Source: CAYPIE01 sp964410665 (GTDB taxonomy: Bacteria > Planctomycetota > Planctomycetia > Gemmatales > Gemmataceae). From it: a DNA stretch of 58,276 nucleotides. Of this stretch, positions 33,620-41,724 are shown in pieces. Position 1 is the first letter of the stretch. Every line of letters begins with the position of its first letter. The position numbers and the translations under genes were made by a program. The stretch covers positions 1-58,276 of the forward strand of contig CAYPIE010000032.1 of NCBI GenBank assembly GCA_964410665.1. Reading direction: 5' to 3'. The notes under the pieces were generated by a model. That model made no database searches and was not told where the DNA came from. It worked only from the letters and a program-made list of their open reading frames with translations.

Positions 33620-34282
33620 TTATTTCATGCGGAGATGCTCCGCGTGGGTCCACTGCTGCTGCATTGCCTGGGTGAGGACCGACAAGATGGCGTCCCGGTC
33701 GAGTCCGTGAAAGACTTCCGCGGATATGGGCGGGCCGACCACCACGGCAAGGGTCCGTTCGGAGGGTGGCAGGATCAACGGAGCGGGAAGGGGTAGCCAT
33801 TGGCGGCGTGGCCAGGCCGCGTGGGCTCCGGCAATGCCGATAGGGACCACGGGCACCCCACTGCGGCGAACAAGCAAGGCGATTCCTGCCTGCAAGGATT
33901 GCAATTGACCATCGTTGGTCCGATACCCTTCGGGAAACATGAGTACGGCTCGGCCGTCACGGAGGGCGGTGAGCACAGCCTGCAGTCCTTCTTTGCCACT
34001 CCCTTCGCGGTCGATGGGCAAGGCATTCAGGCTCCCGATCAGCGCGGCAAACCAACGGTTGGCGAACAATGTCTTGCGTGCAAGAGGGGAATTGTAACGC
34101 GGGGAAGCGACACCAATCAGAACCGGATCAAAAAACGATTGGTGGTTGGACATGAGCAATACGGGCCCATTGGCAGGGATATTGCTGCGTCCACGGACAC
34201 GCAGGCTCCAGAACAGCAGAAACAGCCAAAAGGACGTATGGAAGACCAGATCATACCAGCGACGCTTTAGCCAGCCCGACAT
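33620..34282 (-). CDS. plsC: 1-acyl-sn-glycerol-3-phosphate acyltransferase (PlsC family)
   Basis: This is 220 residues with an N-terminal membrane segment (FWLFLLFWSL). The acyltransferase motifs are in order: NHQSFFDP (catalytic His/Asp), a YNSPLARKTLF block, FPEGYRTNDG (substrate-binding Glu-Gly) and VPIGIAGAH. PlsC transfers an acyl chain to lysophosphatidic acid to give phosphatidic acid. Its start overlaps the end of the cmk gene by 16 bases, so the two are translationally coupled, a pairing also known in other bacteria. It may be a paralogue with a different lysophospholipid preference. Confidence 0.9.
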   Translation of the reverse strand: MSGWLKRRWYDLVFHTSFWLFLLFWSLRVRGRSNIPANGPVLLMSNHQSFFDPVLIGVASPRYNSPLARKTLFANRWFAALIGSLNALPIDREGSGKEGLQAVLTALRDGRAVLMFPEGYRTNDGQLQSLQAGIALLVRRSGVPVVPIGIAGAHAAWPRRQWLPLPAPLILPPSERTLAVVVGPPISAEVFHGLDRDAILSVLTQAMQQQWTHAEHLRMK

Positions 34283-34941
34283 TGGCGAATCTCGTGTTCG
34301 AGCCGATCCATCACCTCGTCGAGGCTGAGATGGGTGGTATCCACGACCCGGGCATCCCGGGCGGGGGCCAACGGAGCCAGCGCGCGGGAAGTATCTCGAC
34401 GGTCGCGTTCTTCCTGAGCCTGGAGAATGTCCTCCAAGGTTGTTTGTTCGCCACGACGGTGCAATTCCCCAAAGCGACGTTGGGCGCGGACCCTCGGATC
34501 GGCGGTCAGAAAAAATTTACACGCGGCTTCCGGGAACACCACGGTACCCTGATCCCGACCCTCGCAGATAATATCGCGGTTTTGTGCCAAGCGACGCTGT
34601 TGCTCGGCCAGAAAGGCGCGGACCGCAGGAACCACCGCAATCCGACTCGAAGCGGCGGTCACCTCCGGCGTGCGAATCGACGCGGTGACCTCTTCGCCAT
34701 TGAGCCAGACTTGTCCGGGTCGAAGGTCGAGATGGATATTGGGGAGGTAAGCAGTGATGGCGGCGGGCTGTTCAAGATCAACCTTCGCGCGGAGCAGGCC
34801 AAGCGCCACCGCGCGGAACATGGCACCTGTGTCAAGAAACTCGAATCCCAGACGTGCCGCCAAAGTTTTGGCGGCAGTGCTTTTGCCGGAACCCGAAGGC
34901 CCATCGATCGTCACGATCATCATGTTGTCTGGAGCCGACAT
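34267..34941 (-). CDS. cmk: (d)CMP kinase
   Basis: This is 225 residues. The P-loop GPSGSGKST lies near the N-terminus, followed by FLDTGAMFRAVAL (a conserved motif in cytidylate kinase), GRDQGTVVFPEA (usually GRDIGT in the family; Gln replaces Ile here) and the LID-like RAQRRFGELHRRG and ERDRRDTSR. The reaction is phosphorylation of CMP/dCMP to the diphosphate. The ATG at 34941 has GGTGGAG 9 bases upstream; the GTG at 34956 and ATGs near 34923 are alternatives. It overlaps plsC by 16 bases. rpsA, often next in this context, is absent here. Confidence 0.93.
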   Translation of the reverse strand: MSAPDNMMIVTIDGPSGSGKSTAAKTLAARLGFEFLDTGAMFRAVALGLLRAKVDLEQPAAITAYLPNIHLDLRPGQVWLNGEEVTASIRTPEVTAASSRIAVVPAVRAFLAEQQRRLAQNRDIICEGRDQGTVVFPEAACKFFLTADPRVRAQRRFGELHRRGEQTTLEDILQAQEERDRRDTSRALAPLAPARDARVVDTTHLSLDEVMDRLEHEIRQCRAG

Positions 34942-34962
34942 CACTGTCGGCTCCACCTGAAC

Positions 34963-36276
34963 TCACTCCGGGTTAATCAACAAAAACCTGGAGGTGGTGG
35001 GAACACTCAGGGATGTATTTTCTTGCACATAGGCCCGGATTTCGTAGCTACCACCGGCGCCAACGGTCCGTTCCCGGACTTGATTGTCGCCGGGGATCAC
35101 CTGATACGTAAAAGTCCCGGGCTCGATGAGCACCACGCGCGTATCCCCTGGAGCCAAGCGGTAGGCCGTATTATTCACGAGGATGGTCACCTCGCTGATC
35201 CAGTCGTTACGCAAGGAAATCTCGCCCTTGGTGGGGTCGACCTTCCGCGTTGGCTTGAGGGACTGACTGGTGCTGTCCATGCGGCGGGTCAACAGTTCGA
35301 GGTTATCACGCAAGGCCTTGAGTTGTTTCTCAATGTCTGTGACCTTGGCCTCCAGGGTCAACAGTTCCATGTCGCGGCGTCTTTGCGTGTCGCTCAGATC
35401 TTTTTCCACGCGTGCCAGAGCATTGGCGGTGCGGGTCATTTGACGAAGCTGCTCTTCCATTTGTTGGAGCAGGGCATTTGGGTCGCGTGTTGGTGTCGTC
35501 GGCTGAATGCCTTCAGCCTGCTTCGCCATGGGGTCATCCTGCTCAGACGGCTGCCCGGTGTTTTGGGCCGAGCTCGAGGCGACCGTCGTCACCGCCATTC
35601 CGAGTGTGAGGACCATGTTGGTGCCGAAGCGTTGCCAGGTGCGCAGCATCAGAAGTAATCCTCGTCGGCGTCGCAAAATGGGTTCAACTTCCGTGGTTGT
35701 GGGGGACCAAACCGGGGTCGTAGAGGATTCTAGCAGGTCCATGGTGGCCGGGGCGACCAAGCGTGGAAGCTTATCGTATTTGACATTAGTTGAGGGTTCT
35801 GTGGAAGGCAAGTTCAAATCGATCGGCAAGGATAGCGGCGATTGACCCGCCTCCGGAGATTCTAGCGATTGGGTGGATGAAGGAGGCACAGCTGCTGATT
35901 CCAACAGCCCCCCCGACGTCTTGGACTCGGGCTGAGGCGGAGCGCCTGAGAGCTTGACTGGCGGTTCCGTAGCTTCCTCGCCAAGCGGAATGTCCAGGAT
36001 GGGGCCTGCAGCCACTTGGGCAGCCCAGTTCTGGCTGACCCAGAACCCTGTGACGGCGAGGAGTGCTCCGAGTAAACCCAGCAGACATGCCCGCCACCCC
36101 CATTGCCTCGAGCTGGAGTGGTGGCATGGCAAAGGTTGATGCACCCAACCCGGAACCGAGCTGGAGTGATGCGCCGACCGCTCCCCCCCTGCTTCAGAGC
36201 GTTGATGCCCTGGGCAGGGGAGGGGCAGTAGCGATGGGTCAGTTCTCCTCGTATTGCGCAATGCGGTTGACGCCAT
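34963..36276 (-). CDS. Hypothetical membrane-anchored coiled-coil protein
   Basis: I do not recognise this protein. The 437-codon frame has a transmembrane helix (about 60-83, WRACLLGLLGALLAVTGF), a Pro/Ser/Glu-rich linker, a second hydrophobic stretch (about 217-238, NMVLTLGMAVTTVASSSAQ), a coiled coil (about 265-340) and a beta-rich end (DWISEVTILVNNTAYRLAPGDTRVVLIEPGTFTY). Two starts are plausible: the ATG at 36276 has a good GAGGAG at 7 bases and overlaps rimI by 38 bases, while the ATG at 35649 (GAGGA at 10 bases) would give a ~229-residue secreted protein whose second hydrophobic stretch becomes the signal peptide. Two genes fused in one frame is also possible. The cmk gene follows 21 bases later. 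Confidence 0.6.
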   Translation of the reverse strand: MASTALRNTRRTDPSLLPLPCPGHQRSEAGGERSAHHSSSVPGWVHQPLPCHHSSSRQWGWRACLLGLLGALLAVTGFWVSQNWAAQVAAGPILDIPLGEEATEPPVKLSGAPPQPESKTSGGLLESAAVPPSSTQSLESPEAGQSPLSLPIDLNLPSTEPSTNVKYDKLPRLVAPATMDLLESSTTPVWSPTTTEVEPILRRRRGLLLMLRTWQRFGTNMVLTLGMAVTTVASSSAQNTGQPSEQDDPMAKQAEGIQPTTPTRDPNALLQQMEEQLRQMTRTANALARVEKDLSDTQRRRDMELLTLEAKVTDIEKQLKALRDNLELLTRRMDSTSQSLKPTRKVDPTKGEISLRNDWISEVTILVNNTAYRLAPGDTRVVLIEPGTFTYQVIPGDNQVRERTVGAGGSYEIRAYVQENTSLSVPTTSRFLLINPE

Positions 36277-36772
36277 CTTCGATCTCCTCGCTGACGTCGC
36301 CCGGGATCTGATATTGCATCAGAAAAGCATCTTCACCGGAGTCTTCGTAATAGCCGCGAAGCACTTTGATGCCGCGGAATTCCTGAGCCCGGAAGAAGAT
36401 CTGGGCGGCCAGATTGGTCTCGCGTACGGCGAGGGTGATCCGGGTCCGCCGGTGACTGGATAACTTGCCGACCAGTTTGTTCACCATCTGGCTGCCCACC
36501 CCCAACCGTCGATAGGCGGGAGCGACCGCGAAGTTCAAAACATGCAGTTTGTTTTTGTGTAGTTCATAAATCATGAACCCGACGACCTTTTCTCCCAACT
36601 CTGCGACCATGCCAATGCAGTTGCGTTGCCGCAGGCAACGCAGGAAATCTTCTTCAGTCCAGGGATATTCGAAGCTTTCATCCTCGGCTTGTAGAACTTC
36701 TGCCATGTCCCGCCGGATCATCCAGCGGATGTGGACCCGCACCTGATCCTTCCGCGTTCCACTTGTGTTCAT
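36239..36772 (-). CDS. rimI: RimI-like GNAT N-acetyltransferase
   Basis: The 177-residue GNAT protein has the acetyl-CoA site RRLGVGSQM, preceded by the beta4 strand LHVLNFAVAPAY, and the C-terminal RETNLAAQIFFRAQEF that mirrors RimI-type NxxAxxFYxxxGF. RimI acetylates the N-terminal alanine of ribosomal protein S18; planctomycete relatives may have other targets. GGAGGAG lies 8 bases before the ATG at 36772, so the longer frame to 37018 is rejected. The C-terminal extension (about 25 residues, acidic) is longer than in E. coli RimI. It probably heads the operon running through the hypothetical coiled-coil gene, cmk and plsC. Confidence 0.85.
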   Translation of the reverse strand: MNTSGTRKDQVRVHIRWMIRRDMAEVLQAEDESFEYPWTEEDFLRCLRQRNCIGMVAELGEKVVGFMIYELHKNKLHVLNFAVAPAYRRLGVGSQMVNKLVGKLSSHRRTRITLAVRETNLAAQIFFRAQEFRGIKVLRGYYEDSGEDAFLMQYQIPGDVSEEIEDGVNRIAQYEEN

Positions 36773-37318
36773 GCTACGGTCTCCTCCCCGTACCCGGCGC
36801 GTGGCATATCCCCCTGGCGGCGGTACCCTGGCGTACCGTCGCTTTTCCCAACGGTGGCCTACACCGTCAGGAACCGAACATGTGGATGAGGAACCGTGAC
36901 TTATTAAGGTGAGGATTGGCAACAGACATCCCCTGTCTATTCCCAAGTCCGCGGATCTTAACAACCCCCAATTCCCCTCACAAGACCGCTTTGGGTCTTG
37001 CCCCCTTGACCAAACCAACCAGCCTGCGTGAACTCCTGATGGGCATCAACAGATTGCTTCCTTTGAGGTGGGGGATCCTTCCCCCAGACCGCCATCCTGG
37101 CGTTTTCCGAATGCACCGGGCGATCAGGCGGAGGCGTCAACCCGGGCATGACTTTCGACCTTCGGCAGAGCGGAGGTTCTTAGACCACACTGCTGACCGT
37201 TCTCCGCGGGCCATTTCCTCGCCCTGGATGCACAGCGTTTCTCTGCCTGGGCCTCTCAGTTTCTCCTAACCACAAAGCATCTCGGTTGCTTCATAGCAGC
37301 CAAGCCCGCTTGTGAAGC
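36773..37318. other. Intergenic region without a gene
   Basis: About 546 bases. Two hairpins are visible: CGGTAC (36821-36826) with GTACCG (36833-36838), and TGGGGGA (37069-37075) with TCCCCCA (37080-37086) around a TCCT loop. Neither is followed by a clear T-run. No short gene with a ribosome binding site is convincing. It should hold the promoter of the rimI operon and the 3' end of the DUF11 gene transcript. Confidence 0.45.
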
Positions 37319-38965
37319 TCAAGGCTGATAAAAGCGTGTTGCCTCTTCCTTGGTAATCGGCTGGGTGATCTCATCACAGATCAGTTGCACTCGGAAACGT
37401 TGATCCCCCGCCGCCGTTCCCCGGACACGCACCCGAAGCACGGTATCGGCCTTGGTCGCCAGCCGTTCATAGGGCTCAAAGATGAGCGTATTTCCTTCGA
37501 TCCGGTGGCCCATTGGCGCACGAATCGCTGTGGGTTTAAGTCCCTCGGTCAGAACAGCGGTGAGACGGATATTGGTACAGGCACAAGTGCCCTGATTGAC
37601 AATGCGAACTTCGTAGGTGGTTTCTTTACCAACTGGAATTACATCTTCAAGATCGACTACTTCAAAACGTACGGCGGGGATGCCATCGATCTGTAACGGG
37701 GTTTCGCGACGGACTTGAAGACGCGGCCCCGAGCTCGCAACACTCTTCACCGTTACCTTCCCGGTACGCCGGGCTCGGCTCCGTAGACGCACTTGCACAC
37801 TCCCCTTCGGCGCTAGCCGGTTGAATTGCCAGACCACCGAGCGGGACTCCTCATCCCAGCGTCCCTCGTGATCCGCTGAGACAAAGGCAAGTTCGTCAGG
37901 CAGTTGGGTTTCCACCGTGACCACACCGGTGGGCGTCGAACCAGGATTCGAGATCGTCAGCAGATGTTCCGGCTCGGCATGCACCAGGACCTCGCTGGGC
38001 CCGTCTTGATGGAGCACCAGTTGTGGTTCAAGCACTCGGACCGAGGCGTCGGCCTGAGTTTCCCCGGGATGGCCGACAATTTTCGCCAGCAAAGTACAGG
38101 TCTGCACTCCGCGTTGCCCGGATTGAGTCCGTAACGTGATCGTCTTGGACTCCTGGGGTTGCAAGCTGCCTAATTCCGCCTCGATCACACTACCTTGGGG
38201 ATGTTTTAACCCTTTGGAGAGTTTTGCCCGAAGCAGAATCCGATTGGCAACGCCATCCCCGATGTTCTCCAGTTGCAAATCGAAGCGGACGGGCTGACCA
38301 ACTTCCACTTGGTCGGGGCCATGGACCGCGAGTTTGAGTCGTGGGGTGGTCACCTGAGTCTGGCATTTCGCCGAGGCGGAAAACGTCACCGTTGGTTCCG
38401 ACATGACGATTCCTTCACGCAACGGGCGAACTTCCACGCGAATGCGACGCGCCGATTCTGCTTCCATCGTGCCGAAGTTCCACATCATTCGACCATCAAT
38501 CGGCTTAATGGCCGGATCCCCCCCAAGATAGTCCACCCCTTCCGGGAGCCGATCTTCCACACGAACATGTTGGATCGGTTGGCGGCTCAGGTTCCGGACA
38601 ATAATTTCGTAGTGCATAGGCCGACCGAGGTTGGCCTTTTTGGGGACGATGGTCTCGATGTGCAGCAGCGGCAAGGTGTCAGGGTTCGCCGTCGGCAGGT
38701 TGGGGCGGATGGTAGACCGCTCAGGCTCAGGGATCGTTTCAGAGTCCGCCGTGTGAACCGCCCGAGGGGAGATCTTCGCCGCCGAGGGCGGCGATGCTTC
38801 TGCCGTCGAGCCTGGTGCCTGGGACACGGGGAGCACGACGGTGGGTGTGGCCGGGCTGACAGGAACGCCGACGGAATTGGGAGGCTGGGCATACACGGGT
38901 GACATCCGCAGCCCGGCGAGCAGTCCCAGGCACAACAGCATCTTCGTGGCGTGTGTCTGGCGCAC
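37319..38965 (-). CDS. Secreted DUF11/OmcB-like repeat protein
   Basis: This is 548 residues. A signal peptide (MLLCLGLLAGLRMSPVYAQP) is followed by a Pro/Ser/Thr linker and then repeated immunoglobulin-like DUF11 domains: LGRPMHYEIIVRNLSRQPIQHVRVEDRLPEGV, GQPVRFDLQLENIGDGVANR and KETTYEVRIVNQGTCACTNI. This pattern is shared with the chlamydial OmcB family and planctomycete surface proteins. A GTG start at 38965 has GGGGG 7 bases upstream. Structural role in the cell envelope is likely (inference). It has few cysteines, so it is not a disulfide-rich wall protein like OmcB itself. Confidence 0.85.
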   Translation of the reverse strand: MRQTHATKMLLCLGLLAGLRMSPVYAQPPNSVGVPVSPATPTVVLPVSQAPGSTAEASPPSAAKISPRAVHTADSETIPEPERSTIRPNLPTANPDTLPLLHIETIVPKKANLGRPMHYEIIVRNLSRQPIQHVRVEDRLPEGVDYLGGDPAIKPIDGRMMWNFGTMEAESARRIRVEVRPLREGIVMSEPTVTFSASAKCQTQVTTPRLKLAVHGPDQVEVGQPVRFDLQLENIGDGVANRILLRAKLSKGLKHPQGSVIEAELGSLQPQESKTITLRTQSGQRGVQTCTLLAKIVGHPGETQADASVRVLEPQLVLHQDGPSEVLVHAEPEHLLTISNPGSTPTGVVTVETQLPDELAFVSADHEGRWDEESRSVVWQFNRLAPKGSVQVRLRSRARRTGKVTVKSVASSGPRLQVRRETPLQIDGIPAVRFEVVDLEDVIPVGKETTYEVRIVNQGTCACTNIRLTAVLTEGLKPTAIRAPMGHRIEGNTLIFEPYERLATKADTVLRVRVRGTAAGDQRFRVQLICDEITQPITKEEATRFYQP

Positions 38966-39035
38966 GACATATCCCCCTGCCTGGATGCCTAGAATAGCGC
39001 AATTCCGTCAACAAGCTAGCCTTGGTGTCGACCGA

Positions 39036-39380
39036 TTAAACTTCCGGACTCCCCTCGACCGGATATTTGCGAGCACTCTTGATCAGCTTGGCTTTCAAAG
39101 CGGTTGTGAGGTCGATACCGGTGTGGCGGCACAGGTGCAAGAGCAAACCGGCCACATCGGCGATTTCATCGGCAATGGCCTCGCGCTGTTGTGGCTCGTG
39201 AACGAGTCGTTGTGCATCGGTTGCTTCAAGCCACAGGAATGGTTCCATAAGCTCAGCAACTTCCACCGCCAAAGCCATGACCAGGTTCTTCGGTGTGTGA
39301 AACGGTTCCCAGCCGCGTGGCTTGGCAAACTCATCCATCCACGTTTTCAGAGTGGCAACCGTCGTATCGTGATCGGGCAT
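39036..39380 (-). CDS. dCTP pyrophosphatase-like MazG-family protein
   Basis: The 114-residue protein matches the DCTPP1/MazG-like nucleotide pyrophosphohydrolases: LKTWMDEFAKPRGWEPFHTPKNLVMALAVEVAELMEPFLW, then DEIADVAGLLLHL, in which the Glu/Glu and Asp/Asp pairs bind Mg2+, and a terminal KSARKYP. Such enzymes hydrolyse dCTP or modified dNTPs and clean the nucleotide pool. The ATG at 39380 follows a purine-rich GGGGGGGAGG; the frame to 39419 is a poorer start. It is divergent from lpxD and unrelated to the flanking envelope genes. Confidence 0.88.
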   Translation of the reverse strand: MPDHDTTVATLKTWMDEFAKPRGWEPFHTPKNLVMALAVEVAELMEPFLWLEATDAQRLVHEPQQREAIADEIADVAGLLLHLCRHTGIDLTTALKAKLIKSARKYPVEGSPEV

Positions 39381-39570
39381 GGCCTCCCCCCCTTGAGCCA
39401 TGAGTGAAGGGGGAGCCATAACAGCTTTCAGTAGCCTGTCAAGGCAAGTTTTCGCGGAAGAGAGGGTGACACTAAATTCGCATTGCCCCGACGGTTACGC
39501 TCGGCTATCCTGCTCGCCTAGTTTGCTTGCATGTCCGCACGGTACGTATCAGGGATGAAAGGGGACCGGT

Positions 39571-40614
39571 GTGACCGTGACGGTCCAGGAAATCGCAGCG
39601 TGGGTCAAAGGCGAGGTCGTAGGTGACCCAACCCTACCGATTCGGGCAGCACGCACCCTTCATGAGGCCCAACCAGGGGACATTAGTTTTCTGGAAGATT
39701 TCCGGAATCATGCTCGGTTGACCGGCTGTCAAGCGACCGCTTTAGTGGTTTCCCCGCAGTGCCCCGAACAAAGCGTTACCCTGATCCGGGTGGCCGATCC
39801 ACTGATGGCTTTTGTCACGATTGTGCAACGATTTCAGCCACCTTGTTTGCCCGATCCCCCGGCGATTCATCCCACGGCGTTCGTCGATGACACCGCGGTC
39901 GTGGGAGAGGATGTTCGCATTGATGCCCACGTGGTCATCGGACCTGGGAGCAAGATTGGGCCGCGAAGCCATTTGCATACCGGTGTGGTGATCGGCCGCG
40001 AGTGTATCCTCGGAGCGGACAACATCCTTTATCCGCAGGTGATTGTCTACGATCGATGTCGACTTGGGGATCGGGTCATTCTGCACGCGCATGCGGTCGT
40101 GGGCGCGGATGGCTTTGGTTACCGCCTTCAAGAAGGACGACATGTCAAGGTACCGCAACTGGGTTGGGTGGAGATCGGCGACGATGTGGAAGTCGGTGCA
40201 GGCACCACCATCGACCGGGGCACTTTTGGCCCGACCAGCATCGGCCAAGGGACCAAGATCGATAATCTGGTGCAGATCGGCCACAACAACGTCATTGGAC
40301 GCCACAATTTGATTGTCAGTCAGGTGGGCATCGCCGGGAGTTGTGTGACCGGTGACTATGTCATTTTGGCTGGCCAAGTCGGCGTTGCCGATCACAGTCA
40401 CATTGGTGAAGGCGCCATTGTTGGGGCTCAGGGGGGAGTCGTGGGCGATATTCCCGCTGGGCAACGTGTCTGGGGGACTCCGGCGGCACCTGAGTTTCAG
40501 CATAAGCGGATTCTGGTGCTGTCGCGGCAATTGCCGGAGTTGAAGAAACAACTCCATCGCATTGCCAAGCAACTCGATCTTGAGCGTCATGATCCGAACC
40601 GCGAAGCATCATGA
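39571..40614 (+). CDS. lpxD: UDP-3-O-acylglucosamine N-acyltransferase
   Basis: This 347-residue protein has the LpxD N-terminal domain (QEIAAWVKGEVVGDP, DISFLEDFRNHARL) followed by a left-handed beta-helix of hexapeptide repeats. Conserved blocks include VVGADGFGYR, VEVGAGTTIDRGTFGPTSIGQGTKIDN and the catalytic His in QIGHNN, then a C-terminal helix (SRQLPELKKQLHRIAKQL). LpxD adds the N-linked acyl chain in lipid A synthesis. The GTG start at 39571 has AAAGGGG 6 bases upstream. lpxI follows after 139 bases on the same strand. Confidence 0.95.
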   Translation: MTVTVQEIAAWVKGEVVGDPTLPIRAARTLHEAQPGDISFLEDFRNHARLTGCQATALVVSPQCPEQSVTLIRVADPLMAFVTIVQRFQPPCLPDPPAIHPTAFVDDTAVVGEDVRIDAHVVIGPGSKIGPRSHLHTGVVIGRECILGADNILYPQVIVYDRCRLGDRVILHAHAVVGADGFGYRLQEGRHVKVPQLGWVEIGDDVEVGAGTTIDRGTFGPTSIGQGTKIDNLVQIGHNNVIGRHNLIVSQVGIAGSCVTGDYVILAGQVGVADHSHIGEGAIVGAQGGVVGDIPAGQRVWGTPAAPEFQHKRILVLSRQLPELKKQLHRIAKQLDLERHDPNREAS

Positions 40615-40753
40615 AGGTGTGCCTCGCCCGCAGCGTTCGCGAGAATGCATCGGCGACTGATAGCCCTTGGCCGCCTAGACCCGGCGCCTCACCACCGGAT
40701 TCGCATGGGGAGGGGCGTTTTTCTCTGGGCTTTATTGGGAGAATTTACCAAGG

Positions 40754-41662
40754 ATGGCGAAGCTGGACCGGAATCGTCAAGTGGGTCTGATCGCTGGGGC
40801 CGGTCGGTTTCCTTTTGTCTTTGCCGAAAAAGCACGGGCAGCCGGCATTCCCGTCGTCTGTGTCGGCATTCGTGGCATGGCCGATCCGGGACTGCGGGAA
40901 TTCGTGGATGTGTTCTACTGGTCCCGACTCGCTGCCTTGGGCCGCATGATCCGCTGCTTTCGCCGCGAAGGGGTGCGTCGATGGACTATGGCGGGCAAGA
41001 TATACAAGGTGGTGATGTATTCCCCGTGGCGTTGGATCCAATTGCTGCCCGATTGGCGAACGGCCCGGCTGTGGCTGTCGCGGCGTCGCGGCGACAATCG
41101 TGATGATACGCTCCTCAATGTGGTCATCCGTCAATTCGAGAACGAAGGTATGCACTGCGAATCCGCTCTGAGCTTATGTCCCGAATTGCTGGTTCAGGCG
41201 GGTGTGCTGACCCAGCGCTCTCCAAGCGAACGGGAAACGCAGGATATCGCCTTTGGCTGGGGGATGGCCCGGGAAATGGGACGCCTTGACATTGGCCAGA
41301 GTGTAATGGTCCACGAACGCTGTGTGCTGGCGGTCGAAGCAATCGAAGGGACGGATCAAGCGATTCGGCGGGCGGGTGAACTGTGTCGTGGTCGTGGATT
41401 TGTGGTGGTCAAAGTGGCCAAGCCGCATCAGGATATGCGCTTCGACGTGCCGACTGTGGGGCAAGCCACCATCGAGACCATGCAGCAAGCGGGGGCCCGG
41501 GTGCTGGCAGTTGAAGCCGAACGAACCATTCTGCTGGACGCCGAGGCTACCATTGCTTTGGCAGATCGCTATGGCATCAGCATTGTCGTTCGCGCTGAAA
41601 CGCACGCGCCTCGGTTGCAAGAAGAAAACTCGAATAACAATCTTTCCGATTACTCGCTATAA
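40754..41662 (+). CDS. lpxI: UDP-2,3-diacylglucosamine pyrophosphatase LpxI (DUF1009)
   Basis: The 302-residue protein matches LpxI: the N-terminal VGLIAGAGRFPFVFAEKARAAG, then a central WTMAGKIYK, and the catalytic C-terminal half with VMVHERCVLAVEAIEGTDQAIRRAG, VVVKVAKPHQDMRFDVPTVG and AGARVLAVEAERTILLD. LpxI cleaves UDP-2,3-diacylglucosamine to lipid X in organisms lacking LpxH. It follows lpxD directly, which agrees with a lipid A pathway. A 24-residue polar tail (ETHAPRLQEENSNNNL) is longer than usual. The reaction and family are firm; the regulation is not visible. Confidence 0.93.
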   Translation: MAKLDRNRQVGLIAGAGRFPFVFAEKARAAGIPVVCVGIRGMADPGLREFVDVFYWSRLAALGRMIRCFRREGVRRWTMAGKIYKVVMYSPWRWIQLLPDWRTARLWLSRRRGDNRDDTLLNVVIRQFENEGMHCESALSLCPELLVQAGVLTQRSPSERETQDIAFGWGMAREMGRLDIGQSVMVHERCVLAVEAIEGTDQAIRRAGELCRGRGFVVVKVAKPHQDMRFDVPTVGQATIETMQQAGARVLAVEAERTILLDAEATIALADRYGISIVVRAETHAPRLQEENSNNNLSDYSL

Positions 41663-41724
41663 AGAAAGCATGGCTTTCGGCCACGCGTTTCCCGTTTGTG
41701 CTGCTGGGAATCTCGATTGACCGC

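Noticed and set aside
34282..35658. Plus-strand 458-codon frame
   Set aside because: Antisense to cmk and the coiled-coil gene; a GC-rich shadow frame with no motif.
40645..41103. Plus-strand 152-codon frame between lpxD and lpxI
   Set aside because: Mostly overlaps the confirmed lpxI frame; Arg/Gly/Ser-rich with no domain.
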